Shown: positions 34,236-43,119, counted from the stretch's first letter. The stretch: DNA of 57,268 nucleotides from Mucilaginibacter gossypii (GCF_900100945.1 NZ_FNCG01000026.1:1-57268); one strand, 5' to 3'. The notes: a model not told the origin generated them from the sequence alone. Made by a program: numbers and translations.

Positions 34236-35897
34236 TTATCGTGTTTTAAACGGCTTAGCTTTTTTAACCGGGTAATGTGGTTTGCCATTAGGGTTAATTT
34301 CAGGAGCGCCAACCAAGGTCATTGCACAGCGGAAACCAACCTCTGCACTCGCCTCGTCCTGATCCATAAAACGACGGGTAGCTGGATTTAGCCAAAACGC
34401 CATATCGTTCCATGATCCACCTTTGTATACTTTAGAATGGTCGTTAACCAGCGTGGTTGCACCGTAAAGAGCTTTATTAACTTCGTCTTTTTCGCCCCTC
34501 GCATCCGGATTGTAAGCTTTACCCGAGTTTTTAGGTAGCAATGAATCAGCCGGCAATGAACCTGTTTGAGGAGTAGTTGCAACCGGCGCGTTTGGATTGG
34601 CGCTTTGCGCGACGGTATTTTGTTGCTGTAAAGCTAAAAGTTCGCTGTATTTTAGCTTCTTATTAGCATGTGCCGGATCTTTAATTGGCTTGCCGTATTT
34701 ATCTTTTGCATAAAGTCCTTTGCTTGGATCTGCAAGGCGTTTGTTTGAAAACTCATTACCGCGGAAAGGGTTAAAATCTTCAAACTCCTCAAATGATGTT
34801 TGGCGGTAAGTATCAGCAACCCATTCGTTAACATTACCCGCCATGTTATATAAGCCAAAATCATTAGGTGCATATGAACGTACAGGGGCGGTAATGTCTG
34901 CCTTATCGTTCAGGTAACCGCCAACACCGGCATTGTCACCGTTGCCGCGTTTAAAGTTTGCCATGATTAGGCCGCGTGTTTTCTTTTTTGCCGAACGTAC
35001 ACCCATACCGTTCCATGTATATATTTTGCCATCATCGATGTTTTCAAACTGGGTGTTTCCCGCAAGGGCCAATGCTGCATATTCCCATTCGGCTTCTGAT
35101 GGTAGGCGATACGCTTGCTTAAGGATCCCGTCTTCCATACGTACAGGCCTAACGGCTTTGCCGCCCTTACCTGTACCTGCCTGGGCATTAGGGCTCAGGT
35201 TAGGCATCATTTTTTTGCCATCAATGCCTGCCCCGGTCATCTGGCCGTTCAGGTAAATATCAGTATTAAAAGGTTGTCCGTTTGCTGCAATGCCGGCGTC
35301 ACCGCCACCACCTTTTTTGCCCATATCTTTCCACGCTACCATTTTTCCGGTTTCGCGTAAAATATTTTCGTTGGTACGGTCGGTGCGCCATGAGCAATAA
35401 TCCTGTGCCTGGTCCCAGGTTACGCCTACAACAGGATAATCCTGAAAAGCAGGGTGACGCAGGTAGTTATCTACATATGGCTCATTATAAGATAAGGGAT
35501 GGCGCCAAACCAATGTATCAGGCACCGCATTGTAATATAACTCGCGATCCTGCGGGAAAGTAATGTTTATCCAATGCAGGTAATCAAGCCAATCCTGATT
35601 TGATACTTCGGTTTCGTCCATGTAAAAAGAGGGTACGGTAACCCTGCGGCGTACATTATTATAATCGTAAGTTATGTCCTGGTCGGCACTGCCTCCCATA
35701 ACAAAAGTACCACCCTCAATAGGCACCAGTCCGGGGCCCGGAGATGGATGGCTTTGCCTGAAACGCTCATAACCGCCGTTGTTTTTATCGTTATAAGTTA
35801 TACCCGTTTTTTGCGATTGCTCACGTTTACTGCAGCTACTCATCACGGCACCTAAAGCCAACAATCCCAGAGCAGTTTTAGTAAAAAGTATTTTCAT
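34236..35897 (-). CDS. gldJ: gliding-motility / type IX secretion lipoprotein GldJ
   Basis: GldJ is an outer-membrane-associated lipoprotein needed for assembly of the type IX secretion system and gliding machinery. The 553-residue protein has a lipoprotein signal (Cys22 in VMSSC), the stretch PGPGLVPIEGGTFVMGG near 53-69, SFYMDETEVSNQDWLDYL, PVVGVTWDQAQDYCSW, and the C-terminal SKVYKGGSWNDMAFWLN, all belonging to the formylglycine-generating-enzyme-like (SUMF1) fold. The long insertions distinguish GldJ from GldK. It lies divergent to porV, with a 242-bp A/T-rich spacer. In Flavobacterium, as I recall, porU sits between gldJ and porV; it is absent here. Confidence 0.85.
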   Translation of the reverse strand: MKILFTKTALGLLALGAVMSSCSKREQSQKTGITYNDKNNGGYERFRQSHPSPGPGLVPIEGGTFVMGGSADQDITYDYNNVRRRVTVPSFYMDETEVSNQDWLDYLHWINITFPQDRELYYNAVPDTLVWRHPLSYNEPYVDNYLRHPAFQDYPVVGVTWDQAQDYCSWRTDRTNENILRETGKMVAWKDMGKKGGGGDAGIAANGQPFNTDIYLNGQMTGAGIDGKKMMPNLSPNAQAGTGKGGKAVRPVRMEDGILKQAYRLPSEAEWEYAALALAGNTQFENIDDGKIYTWNGMGVRSAKKKTRGLIMANFKRGNGDNAGVGGYLNDKADITAPVRSYAPNDFGLYNMAGNVNEWVADTYRQTSFEEFEDFNPFRGNEFSNKRLADPSKGLYAKDKYGKPIKDPAHANKKLKYSELLALQQQNTVAQSANPNAPVATTPQTGSLPADSLLPKNSGKAYNPDARGEKDEVNKALYGATTLVNDHSKVYKGGSWNDMAFWLNPATRRFMDQDEASAEVGFRCAMTLVGAPEINPNGKPHYPVKKAKPFKTR

Positions 35898-36139
35898 ATT
35901 TTTACAGTTATATTAAGTGGTAAATTTATAAAAAAATGGATACAGTGCTTATGCTAATGAACCATTATTTAGAAATAAATACTACAATTATCGGGGGTTT
36001 TAACGAAAAATTAATGAAATTAGTTGCGTTGATTTAAATTTTTGATTTAACTTACAGCAAAAGTGCAGACTTGAAAATGTGAAGCAAGTCATGGTCCTAT
36101 ATTTATAAAATACAAATTGTTAAAACCTAACTCCTACAA

Positions 36140-37309
36140 ATGAAGTTTTTTACATTTCGAGGCCTTGCTATTATTACCCCATTTTTATTGCCACTTGCTG
36201 CAACTGCGCAAACAAATCCTAACGGAAGTAGTATCAATGCAATTCCCACCGAAGTGCCTTTTTTAAATATTTCACCTGATTCGCGTTCGGGGGCTATGGG
36301 GGATGCAGGCGTGGCTTTGTCGCCGGATGTAAATGCAAATTTTTGGAATCCGTCAAAGCTTGCATTTTTAGAAAGTAATGATGCGTTGTCTGTATCATAC
36401 AGCCCCTGGTTAAGGCACCTTGTTCCTGATATCAGCTTATCATACCTGAGTTATGCCCATAAAATTGATGAGCGGAATACAATAGGCGCTTCGCTCAGGT
36501 ATTTTAATTATGGTTCCATTCAGCTTACCGACGATAATACAAACGACCAGGGTACTTACACACCAAACGAGTATTCGTTAGATGTGTCATTTGCCCGTAA
36601 GTTTGGGGATAATTTTTCGTTAGGCCTTACTGCGAGATACATTCATTCTAATATATCAAGTATCTCATTCGCTACCGGCTCAAGCCAGGCAGCAAAGGCG
36701 GGGAATGCCTTTGCTGCAGATGTTTCATTGTACTATACAGCGCCTTATGGTGATGGCAATACTTTTGCATTTGGAACACACATTTCAAATATTGGTACAA
36801 AAATCAGCTACAGCGATGTGGGCAACAAGTATTTTTTGCCGGCCAACTTGAAATTAGGTGTGGCTAACACCTGGCAGTTAGATGATGTTAATGAGTTTAC
36901 AGCAACCTTTGACATCAACAAACTGCTGGTACCAACCCCGCCGCTGCGCGATCAGGATGGTAAGATCATCAAAGGCAAGGATGATAATGTATCGGTGCCG
37001 GCGGGTCTTTTTCAATCGTTTGGCGATGCACCGGGTGGTTTCAGTGAAGAGCTGAAAGAGATCAGCTTTTCGCCGGGTGTTGAATATTGGTACAACAAAC
37101 AGTTTGCTGTACGGGCAGGCTATTTTTATGAAAACCCCAACAAAGGCGACAGGCATTATGTTACCATGGGTATTGGGTTTAAGTACAGTGTTTTTGATTT
37201 TGACTTTTCATATCTGGCAGCCAGCCAGCAAAATAGTGCCCTGGCCAATACTTTGCGCTTCACTTTGTCGGCAAATTTTGGCGGTACAACAAATGCTTCT
37301 AAAAGATAA
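36140..37309 (+). CDS. porV: type IX secretion outer-membrane protein PorV (LptO)
   Basis: PorV is a 14-strand outer-membrane barrel that collects proteins with a type IX C-terminal signal from the SprA translocon and delivers them to the PorU sortase. The 389-residue protein has a signal peptide (1-24), the opening PFLNISPDSRSGAMGDAGVAL, NFWNPSKLAFLE, and a barrel of alternating strands ending in LRFTLSANFGG. The gene has a 7/8 match to the -7 box (TATATTTA) in the upstream spacer. Its stop TAA shares a base with the ispF ATG. A cargo protease with a type IX signal is coded at 51038-53848. Confidence 0.88.
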   Translation: MKFFTFRGLAIITPFLLPLAATAQTNPNGSSINAIPTEVPFLNISPDSRSGAMGDAGVALSPDVNANFWNPSKLAFLESNDALSVSYSPWLRHLVPDISLSYLSYAHKIDERNTIGASLRYFNYGSIQLTDDNTNDQGTYTPNEYSLDVSFARKFGDNFSLGLTARYIHSNISSISFATGSSQAAKAGNAFAADVSLYYTAPYGDGNTFAFGTHISNIGTKISYSDVGNKYFLPANLKLGVANTWQLDDVNEFTATFDINKLLVPTPPLRDQDGKIIKGKDDNVSVPAGLFQSFGDAPGGFSEELKEISFSPGVEYWYNKQFAVRAGYFYENPNKGDRHYVTMGIGFKYSVFDFDFSYLAASQQNSALANTLRFTLSANFGGTTNASKR

Positions 37310-37791
37310 TGGGTAAAATTAAGGTAGGTTTTGGGTTTGATGTGCACCAGTTAAAGGAAAATCACCCCTTCGTTTTAGGCGGGGTTAAACTTGAGCACCA
37401 CGCTGGTGCTTATGGCCACTCAGACGCCGATGTATTGTTACACGCCATTTGCGATGCCCTGCTGGGGGCGGCAAACCTGCGCGATATAGGTTTTCACTTT
37501 TCAAATAAAGACGACCGTTGGAAAGGCATCAGCAGCCTGGTCCTTTTGCAGCATGTGGTTGCCCTAATCAAAGAAAAGGGTTTCACCATCGGCAATATTG
37601 ATGCTATGGTATGTCTTGAAGCTCCGAAGATCAACCCGCATATCCCTGCAATGAAAACATACATAGCAGAAGCTGCGGCTATTAGCGAAGAAGATATTTC
37701 CATTAAAGCTACCACAAACGAGCAAATGGGTTTTATAGGTCGTGAAGAAGGTGTTGTGGCTTATGCGGTTTGTTTGATTGAAAAGGAGTAG
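37309..37791 (+). CDS. ispF: 2-C-methyl-D-erythritol 2,4-cyclodiphosphate synthase
   Basis: IspF closes the cyclic diphosphate in the MEP pathway of isoprenoid synthesis. The 160-residue trimeric enzyme has the metal-binding GFDVHQL (Asp11 and His13), HSDADVLLHAICDALLGAA with the third zinc His, DIGFHFSNKD, and the C-terminal ATTNEQMGFIGREEGVVAYA. Overlap with the porV stop (TAATG) makes co-translation likely, although the two functions are unrelated. Confidence 0.96.
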   Translation: MGKIKVGFGFDVHQLKENHPFVLGGVKLEHHAGAYGHSDADVLLHAICDALLGAANLRDIGFHFSNKDDRWKGISSLVLLQHVVALIKEKGFTIGNIDAMVCLEAPKINPHIPAMKTYIAEAAAISEEDISIKATTNEQMGFIGREEGVVAYAVCLIEKE

Positions 37792-37811
37792 GGCACTTAA
37801 ATAAGGCATTA

Positions 37812-37928
37812 ATGAAGCTGTTCTCCATGGCTATACCTTTATTATGGCTTTTTTTACTACTATATTGTGTTTTAGCTCTTCAAAAAAAAATTCAACTCAT
37901 TGACTTTATTCAGATTAACAATGTCTGA
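37812..37928 (+). CDS. possible 38-residue membrane peptide
   Basis: A short frame codes for a peptide with an uncharged hydrophobic stretch at residues 7-23 (AIPLLWLFLLLYCVLAL), followed by a polar tail. It could be a single-span peptide. No ribosome-binding sequence, family or conservation can be shown, and its stop lies inside the hairpin at 37924-37960. This may be a chance frame in A/T-rich DNA. Confidence 0.2.
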   Translation: MKLFSMAIPLLWLFLLLYCVLALQKKIQLIDFIQINNV

Positions 37929-37960
37929 TTTTTGATTGTCCGAGGCAATCAAAAATCAGA
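37924..37960. terminator. perfect 15-bp inverted repeat between convergent ispF and the GT2 fusion gene
   Basis: TCTGATTTTTGATTG (37924-37938) pairs exactly with 37946-37960 across a 7-nt loop. It lies between two convergent genes, so transcript ending is the simplest role. There is no T-tract after the stem on either strand, so other roles remain possible. Confidence 0.5.
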
Positions 37961-38119
37961 TCGGTAAAATCGGTATAAGGTTTTAACTGTGTTATAATGT
38001 CTTTTCTCAGAGATATAAACAACTGGTAGCGAACTAAAGTTTTTAGTTGGTCACCAATTTTGATGAGTTTGCACGCAGCAAAACTCAGTCTATGTATTTG
38101 TAAGCCACAGGCTGTTTGT
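37961..38119. other. structured non-coding remainder of the ispF / GT2-fusion gap
   Basis: Further imperfect inverted repeats follow the big hairpin: AACTAAA with TTTAGTT near 38031, and GAGTTTGC with GCAAAACTC near 38065-38090. A minus-strand frame of 81 codons crosses the stretch but has no recognisable protein in it. I see no gene. Confidence 0.35.
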
Positions 38120-41100
38120 TTAACTGTAATGTTTATATAATAAATACACAATTGCCGCAATTATCGCTACGCCAATTACCATATATATCGGCTGTGCTTT
38201 TTTGCTTCCCGAGCCATCAACTTTCACATTACCGGTGCGCTTAAGCACTCCCCATCCGCTCAATTCGCCTTTCAATGCTTTTCGTAGCGATTTAAACAGC
38301 ACGTAATACATTAACTGCCGCCACATAAAACGCTGCGGAATGATATAGATGAGTTTCTTGTAGTCTTCCTTTTCCATCCGGAAAGCGATGATACCCACTA
38401 TAAAATCAACCACCACAAATGCTACGTAATAAAGCAGCATCTTTTCGGGTTTCTCACCGAACAGGGCGAATAGCATCATCAAGTCTGCCAGAGGGGAGAA
38501 CAGCGGTAATATGATTTGGAAAATCAGGATGTTAGGCATCCCCACCATTCCAAAAAACTTGTACTTTTTGTTAAACAATGCATCCCGGTTTTTCCAGAAG
38601 CTTTGCATTACGCCAAAACTCCAGCGGAAACGCTGTTTCAGTAGCATATTTATTGTTTCGGGCGCTTCGGTATATGCAATGGCTTCGGCACAATTACGCA
38701 CCACGTAGCCTTGTTTAAGTATGCGCATGGTAAGGTCGCAATCTTCGGCAAGGGTATCGTAAGTGAAGCCGCCCGCACGGAAAATGGCCGATTTACGGAA
38801 TGCCCCAATGGCCCCGGGAACAACGGTAATACTGTTAATGAGGTCGAACGCACGGCGGTCCATATTTTGCGCAGTGATATACTCTATCGACTGCCAGCGC
38901 GTAATGATATTTGTTTCGTTTCCAACTTTAACGGTTCCGGCAACCGCGCCAATTTCCTCATCGGTAAAGTAGGTCATGAGCTGGTAAACCGCATCTGTTT
39001 TGAGTTGGGTATCGGCATCAATACAAACCACAAAATCATTTTGGGCATGGGTGATACCAAAGTTTAACGCTGATGCCTTACCTCCGTTTGGTTTGGTTAG
39101 GATCTTGATGAGCGGATTACCTTTATAGGCGGATTCTACAACCTCAAATGTTTTATCTTTTGATCCGTCATCAACAAAAATAATCTCGAATGATGGATAA
39201 TCGGTTTTAAGCAAGCTTTGTATTGTTGCTACTGCGTTAACTTCCTCGTTGTAAGCAGGAACTATGATACTCACGGCAGGCATCACATCGGTATTGCGAT
39301 CAAGCTTTTTGGATTTTTTATCCACGCTTCGCTGCCTTACAGCCAAAATGCCAATAAGCACAATGCGGCCAATAGCCAGGAATATGGCCGACAGGAATAT
39401 ATAGATCAGCGCCCAGTTTACATAGTAATAACCATGGATAAAAACATCATAGGCGGGCCCGAAAATGCCTGTGCTTGGATCTGGTTTAATCGGCGGCATC
39501 AGATCATCCTTAGTTTTGCCCAGTACATCGGCAATGGTGGTAAACTGGTATCCTTGCGATTTAAAGTAATGAATGATTGCAGGAAGGGCTTTAACGGTCT
39601 CTTCACGGGTATCACCTCCTGCGTCATGCAGTAATATCATTGATCCGTTATCTTTTTGCCTTATGGTGCGGGCAATAATGCTATCGGCAGTAACGCCGGG
39701 CTGCCAATCCCAGGGATCGATAGATTCGCCGATGGTAATATAGCTTTGACGGCGGCTTTCTGCAACCGGAATAACCTCGGCAAGGGTTTGCGGCTCGGCA
39801 TCGGCATTAAATGGCGGGCGGAACAGGATAGTGCTTCGGCCGGTTACCGATTCAATAAGTTTGCGCGTGGAGTTAAGCTCCAGTATCACCCGTTTTAAGC
39901 TGATGGTTGAAATATCAGGATGAAAAAAGGTGTGGTTGCCTATTTCATAACCTTCTTCATATTCGCGCCGCAGCAACTGTATGTTTTTTTCGGCCATGGA
40001 ACCCACAACAAAGAATGCTGCCGGTACCTTTTCGGCTTTAAGGATATCTAAAATACGTGGGGTAAAATCGGGGTCGGGGCCATCATCAAAAGTTAAAACT
40101 ACTTTCTTGGGAGCATAACCATACCTGCGAATTACATATTTAGTGGGAAGTTTTATATAATGCTGATCGAGAATAGTAAATGTAGATGTATCCATTTTTA
40201 CATCAATTACCCCGGTGGTAGGAGTGGTAATGAGGTCAAGCACCTCGCCATCACCATCGTAGTCAACATTTACACGGTTGTTTAAACCTACAGATGTAAG
40301 TTTCCGCATATCCACACCTGTTTTTTTCAATGAGTCTATCGACAGGTTTTTCTGGAAAAATGTCCACAAACGCGGATCTTCGGCACCTAAGCGCCATAAA
40401 GCCACGCCGCCGGTGGCCCAGTCGTCGGCCATGCGGATTACGTTAAAGTTTGTTGCCGCGTCTGTAAAGTAAATGGTATGGTCAAGGCTGTCCTTGTCCA
40501 TATAAGTGAAGTGTAAATTTGCCGAATTTGGATCAAAGGTGATCTTGCTTTTTTGCTCTTCGGCGGTACTGATAGCCTGCTGATAACCTATAGTTTTACC
40601 TACACTGCCTTCGGGCCAGTCGTAGGCGCCGCCTGCGAATGTTAAAATTATTTTTTCTGACGGAACTTTCGAACATACATCATCGAGGATTTGCTCAACC
40701 CAGCGCTGATTTGAAAGATCGCCGGCATTGGTTGCTTCATAATGTTCATCAATAGCCATGATGAACAGGAAATCGTTTACATGCTGGAGCTTTGTGATAT
40801 CAAAACTTTCATCCTCCGGCACTACGTTTTGAGTAACCAGGAAACCTTTGGCATGCAAGGTTGTATAAAGCTCTTTTTGAAAGGCTATGTAATTTTTACT
40901 GTTTCGGTCCCTTAGCTCATCAAAATCAACATTGACACCCTTCAACTTGTTTTTGGTAAGCGAGTTAGCTATGCTGTTAATAAAATTACTACGAAGTGTT
41001 TTATTGTTAACAATACGGTCTACATCTTTAGTATCATAGCCGCCATGTGTGTTGTTGTAGTTTACGTAGTTTGACAGTGATACAATAATCGGCTTGTTGT

Positions 41101-41575
41101 ATTTTTTATTGAGGTTCATCAGCCCGGTATCGAGCTTGGTTACAACGGTATCAGTTTTAGGTAATATAGAAAAGCCTTCGCTCACTACCATATCCAGGTG
41201 GCCAATATTCACCACCAGCGAGTTATAAGCCTGAGGTTCCCACGCACGATAAAAAGCGGCGTTTATACGGTCTTTATTATTAGGTTGTTTAAGCTGGTGT
41301 AATTTTTTAGCCCTCTCAAGTGCTTCTATTTCAGATTTTTGAATTTTGAACGATTTGAATTTCGTTGACTTTTTTAATTGCTCAAGTTCCTCCCTGGTCA
41401 TTTTTTTGGGAGCAGGGTTAAGGTTGGGAAGCTCGGGGTAATAGGTTGAGCGGATGGTAACAATAACGGCTATTATACCAATAATCAATGCAGCCAGTAG
41501 TACACGGCTCAACCATTTAAAACGGTTCCACCTACCGGGATTATCAGCCTGAAAAACTTGCTTGCTTGATGACAT
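38120..41575 (-). CDS. trifunctional GH18-like / polysaccharide deacetylase / family 2 glycosyltransferase fusion
   Basis: This 1151-residue protein joins enzymes usually coded apart. Order: a transmembrane helix (about 23-42); an extracytoplasmic GH18-like domain (about 105-415) with KGVNVDFDE at 212-220; a NodB deacetylase domain (about 490-690) with LTFDDGP (metal Asp at 497-498), HTFFH (548-552), FRPPFN and LLHDAGGDT; a membrane segment (about 715-745); a cytoplasmic processive GT2 domain with VSIIVPAYNEE, FVDDGS, CIDADTQL, AEDCDLTM and QRFRW; then several C-terminal helices. This resembles PgaB plus PgaC in one chain, suggesting synthesis and trimming or deacetylation of an exported GlcNAc-type polymer. 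In the GH18 motif the usual final Glu is Asp219, so hydrolase activity is uncertain. Confidence 0.88.
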   Translation of the reverse strand: MSSSKQVFQADNPGRWNRFKWLSRVLLAALIIGIIAVIVTIRSTYYPELPNLNPAPKKMTREELEQLKKSTKFKSFKIQKSEIEALERAKKLHQLKQPNNKDRINAAFYRAWEPQAYNSLVVNIGHLDMVVSEGFSILPKTDTVVTKLDTGLMNLNKKYNKPIIVSLSNYVNYNNTHGGYDTKDVDRIVNNKTLRSNFINSIANSLTKNKLKGVNVDFDELRDRNSKNYIAFQKELYTTLHAKGFLVTQNVVPEDESFDITKLQHVNDFLFIMAIDEHYEATNAGDLSNQRWVEQILDDVCSKVPSEKIILTFAGGAYDWPEGSVGKTIGYQQAISTAEEQKSKITFDPNSANLHFTYMDKDSLDHTIYFTDAATNFNVIRMADDWATGGVALWRLGAEDPRLWTFFQKNLSIDSLKKTGVDMRKLTSVGLNNRVNVDYDGDGEVLDLITTPTTGVIDVKMDTSTFTILDQHYIKLPTKYVIRRYGYAPKKVVLTFDDGPDPDFTPRILDILKAEKVPAAFFVVGSMAEKNIQLLRREYEEGYEIGNHTFFHPDISTISLKRVILELNSTRKLIESVTGRSTILFRPPFNADAEPQTLAEVIPVAESRRQSYITIGESIDPWDWQPGVTADSIIARTIRQKDNGSMILLHDAGGDTREETVKALPAIIHYFKSQGYQFTTIADVLGKTKDDLMPPIKPDPSTGIFGPAYDVFIHGYYYVNWALIYIFLSAIFLAIGRIVLIGILAVRQRSVDKKSKKLDRNTDVMPAVSIIVPAYNEEVNAVATIQSLLKTDYPSFEIIFVDDGSKDKTFEVVESAYKGNPLIKILTKPNGGKASALNFGITHAQNDFVVCIDADTQLKTDAVYQLMTYFTDEEIGAVAGTVKVGNETNIITRWQSIEYITAQNMDRRAFDLINSITVVPGAIGAFRKSAIFRAGGFTYDTLAEDCDLTMRILKQGYVVRNCAEAIAYTEAPETINMLLKQRFRWSFGVMQSFWKNRDALFNKKYKFFGMVGMPNILIFQIILPLFSPLADLMMLFALFGEKPEKMLLYYVAFVVVDFIVGIIAFRMEKEDYKKLIYIIPQRFMWRQLMYYVLFKSLRKALKGELSGWGVLKRTGNVKVDGSGSKKAQPIYMVIGVAIIAAIVYLLYKHYS

Positions 41576-41641
41576 TAAGAAAAATTACTTTATTAAAAGT
41601 ATAGGTTACTTATGAAGATTGTATGAAATAAGAATTGGGCA

Positions 41642-41803
41642 TTATTTGGTGGTTTTTCCGGGTTCGATACCTGAAAAATCAACACCGCATTTGCAATTGC
41701 CGCCGCAGCTTTTTTTAGTAGTAAGCGCCCTGTACATCATACGGCCAATGTAAAAAACAGCGCCTGCAAAAAGTATCGCGATAATGATGATCTGCATATT
41801 CAT
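41642..41803 (-). CDS. 53-residue Cys-rich single-span membrane peptide
   Basis: The frame starts at the ATG at 41803 and codes for a helix (residues 3-20, MQIIIIAILFAGAVFYIG), a basic turn, then CGGNCKC near 33-39 and a polar tail. It resembles the small FeoB-associated Cys-rich membrane proteins of Bacteroidota. Three closely set cysteines suggest metal or Fe-S binding on one side of the membrane. No feo gene is in view. A perfect -7 box lies 5 nt before the ATG. It sits between the GT2-fusion gene and the ligase cluster, both on the same strand. Confidence 0.65.
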   Translation of the reverse strand: MNMQIIIIAILFAGAVFYIGRMMYRALTTKKSCGGNCKCGVDFSGIEPGKTTK

Positions 41804-41808
41804 AAAGA

Positions 41809-41816
41809 CAAAATTA
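41809..41816 (-). promoter_or_regulatory. promoter -7 box of the Cys-rich peptide gene
   Basis: TAATTTTG (minus strand, 41816-41809) is an exact TAnnTTTG box. The ATG follows after 5 nt, which predicts an almost leaderless message. Confidence 0.45.
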
Positions 41817-41862
41817 AGCATTATTTAATATATACGTACAGACAGGGTAATTAGTACAAAGT

Positions 41863-43056
41863 TTAACGGGGCATAAAAGCAACCGTGCCGCCAACCCAGT
41901 TGTAATCTTTATTATAACGTACGCCTATCATTTTTCCACGGCTTAACCGTGCAAGGTTTGTTGCAAGTGTGGGTTTTTTATCCCCATCGGGCCAGAGATA
42001 AAGCAACCTGATCTCGGCCTTTACGCCACCTTCCGGCGATTGCACAACAGGCTCGTAATTCACCTTTTCCTGTAAGATCCAGTTTTCAGGATCTGTAATG
42101 GTTTCTATGTCTTCCTTACTAATATCGATAATCACACCCTGACCTGCAAAGGAGAACAATGGTTTAAGCACATAGTTTTCCAAATTAGCAGGGATTTGCT
42201 TTAATTGGTGCAAAAACTGAGTTTTGGGAATGTAATTGCCTGTTAAAAAAGGCATGGTGAATTTACTGACCCGATAAAACCAGTTGGGGTGTGTGATCCA
42301 TTCAACCTCAAGGGGCTGCCTGATATCTGCCACTTTGGTAAAAATATCCGGATCACCGGCTATTTCATCAAAAATAAGGCGATTGTAGATGCGCTTAATT
42401 AGCTTCTTTTGATCGCCTGCCATGTAATAAAGCTTTTTGCCATCCTGGATCAGGTCGCTCAACGATACAACCGGCGTACCAATGTATTTTTGTGTGAGAT
42501 AAAAATCAACTGCTGTTTTTTGTTCTGGGGCGTTTACGTCCATTAATACAACTTCATCGGACTGGTAAGAGCCAAGAATAGTTTTTTTGAGCAGATCGAG
42601 GTAACTTTCCTCCTTCAGTCCCCCAAAAAAGATGGTTTCATCCGCGGGGATATCATAAACCTCCTGATAAGTATCTCCCAGATGCACCTGGAAACTGTAA
42701 AGTGAAGGAAATCCCTGCAATTCAATAAGTTTTGGCACGATATTACCCTGCTCATCTTTACAGATCCCAAAATCAAGTGCGATAAAATGAGGATGATCAT
42801 TTTCATTGGATACCCGCCAAAAATCAGGTATGGCCCGCTCTGTAAGTTCTTTGAAATTGGGCTTGAGGATAGTATCAACAATATCATTGCCGGCGGAGAT
42901 AAGCTTATCACGGAAATCAGCAGTTAAAAAAACGGGGGTTTCCGCAACACGGAAAGGAACGGGTTCTTTTAAGTCACTATTGAGTTTATCAAGAAACTGG
43001 CTGTACTTTCCTGTGCTAAACTTTTCGTTGAATACTTTTCTGATTGATGGAATCAT
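41863..43056 (-). CDS. ATP-grasp-like ligase (glutathionylspermidine-synthase-like), last gene of the ligase cluster
   Basis: I do not recognise a named enzyme. In the 397-residue protein, KLIELQGFPSLYSFQ (109-123) looks like the metal-binding strand of an ATP-grasp fold, while the nucleotide-binding strand and glycine loop VLKPLFSFAGQGV (296-308) and ILQEKV (328-332) come later. That order is the reverse of classical ATP-grasp enzymes and suggests a circularly permuted form, as in glutathionylspermidine synthase. The ending has AEIRLLYLWPDG and LARLSRGKMIGVRYNK. ATP-grasp enzymes couple a carboxylate to an amine via acyl phosphate, so an amide or peptide product is inferred. It is followed by no same-strand partner, and is preceded by the amidotransferase-like gene across a repeat-filled gap. 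Confidence 0.6.
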   Translation of the reverse strand: MIPSIRKVFNEKFSTGKYSQFLDKLNSDLKEPVPFRVAETPVFLTADFRDKLISAGNDIVDTILKPNFKELTERAIPDFWRVSNENDHPHFIALDFGICKDEQGNIVPKLIELQGFPSLYSFQVHLGDTYQEVYDIPADETIFFGGLKEESYLDLLKKTILGSYQSDEVVLMDVNAPEQKTAVDFYLTQKYIGTPVVSLSDLIQDGKKLYYMAGDQKKLIKRIYNRLIFDEIAGDPDIFTKVADIRQPLEVEWITHPNWFYRVSKFTMPFLTGNYIPKTQFLHQLKQIPANLENYVLKPLFSFAGQGVIIDISKEDIETITDPENWILQEKVNYEPVVQSPEGGVKAEIRLLYLWPDGDKKPTLATNLARLSRGKMIGVRYNKDYNWVGGTVAFMPR

Positions 43057-43070
43057 GATTAGCCCCTCTA

Positions 43071-43092
43071 AATCTCCCTTTCATGGGAGATT
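43071..43092. repeat. hairpin repeat between the ATP-grasp-like and amidotransferase-like genes
   Basis: AATCTCCC (43071-43078) pairs with GGGAGATT (43085-43092) across 6 nt, preceded by AGCCCCTCTA. It belongs to the same loose family as the repeats at 771 and 1712. Confidence 0.5.
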
Positions 43093-43119
43093 TTCTTATT
43101 ATAATTTATAATAAACTAT

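Noticed and set aside
37915..38160. 81-codon minus-strand frame that could be a transposase remnant
   Set aside because: It crosses a perfect 15-bp hairpin, overlaps the GT2-fusion gene end, and contains no recognisable transposase motif.
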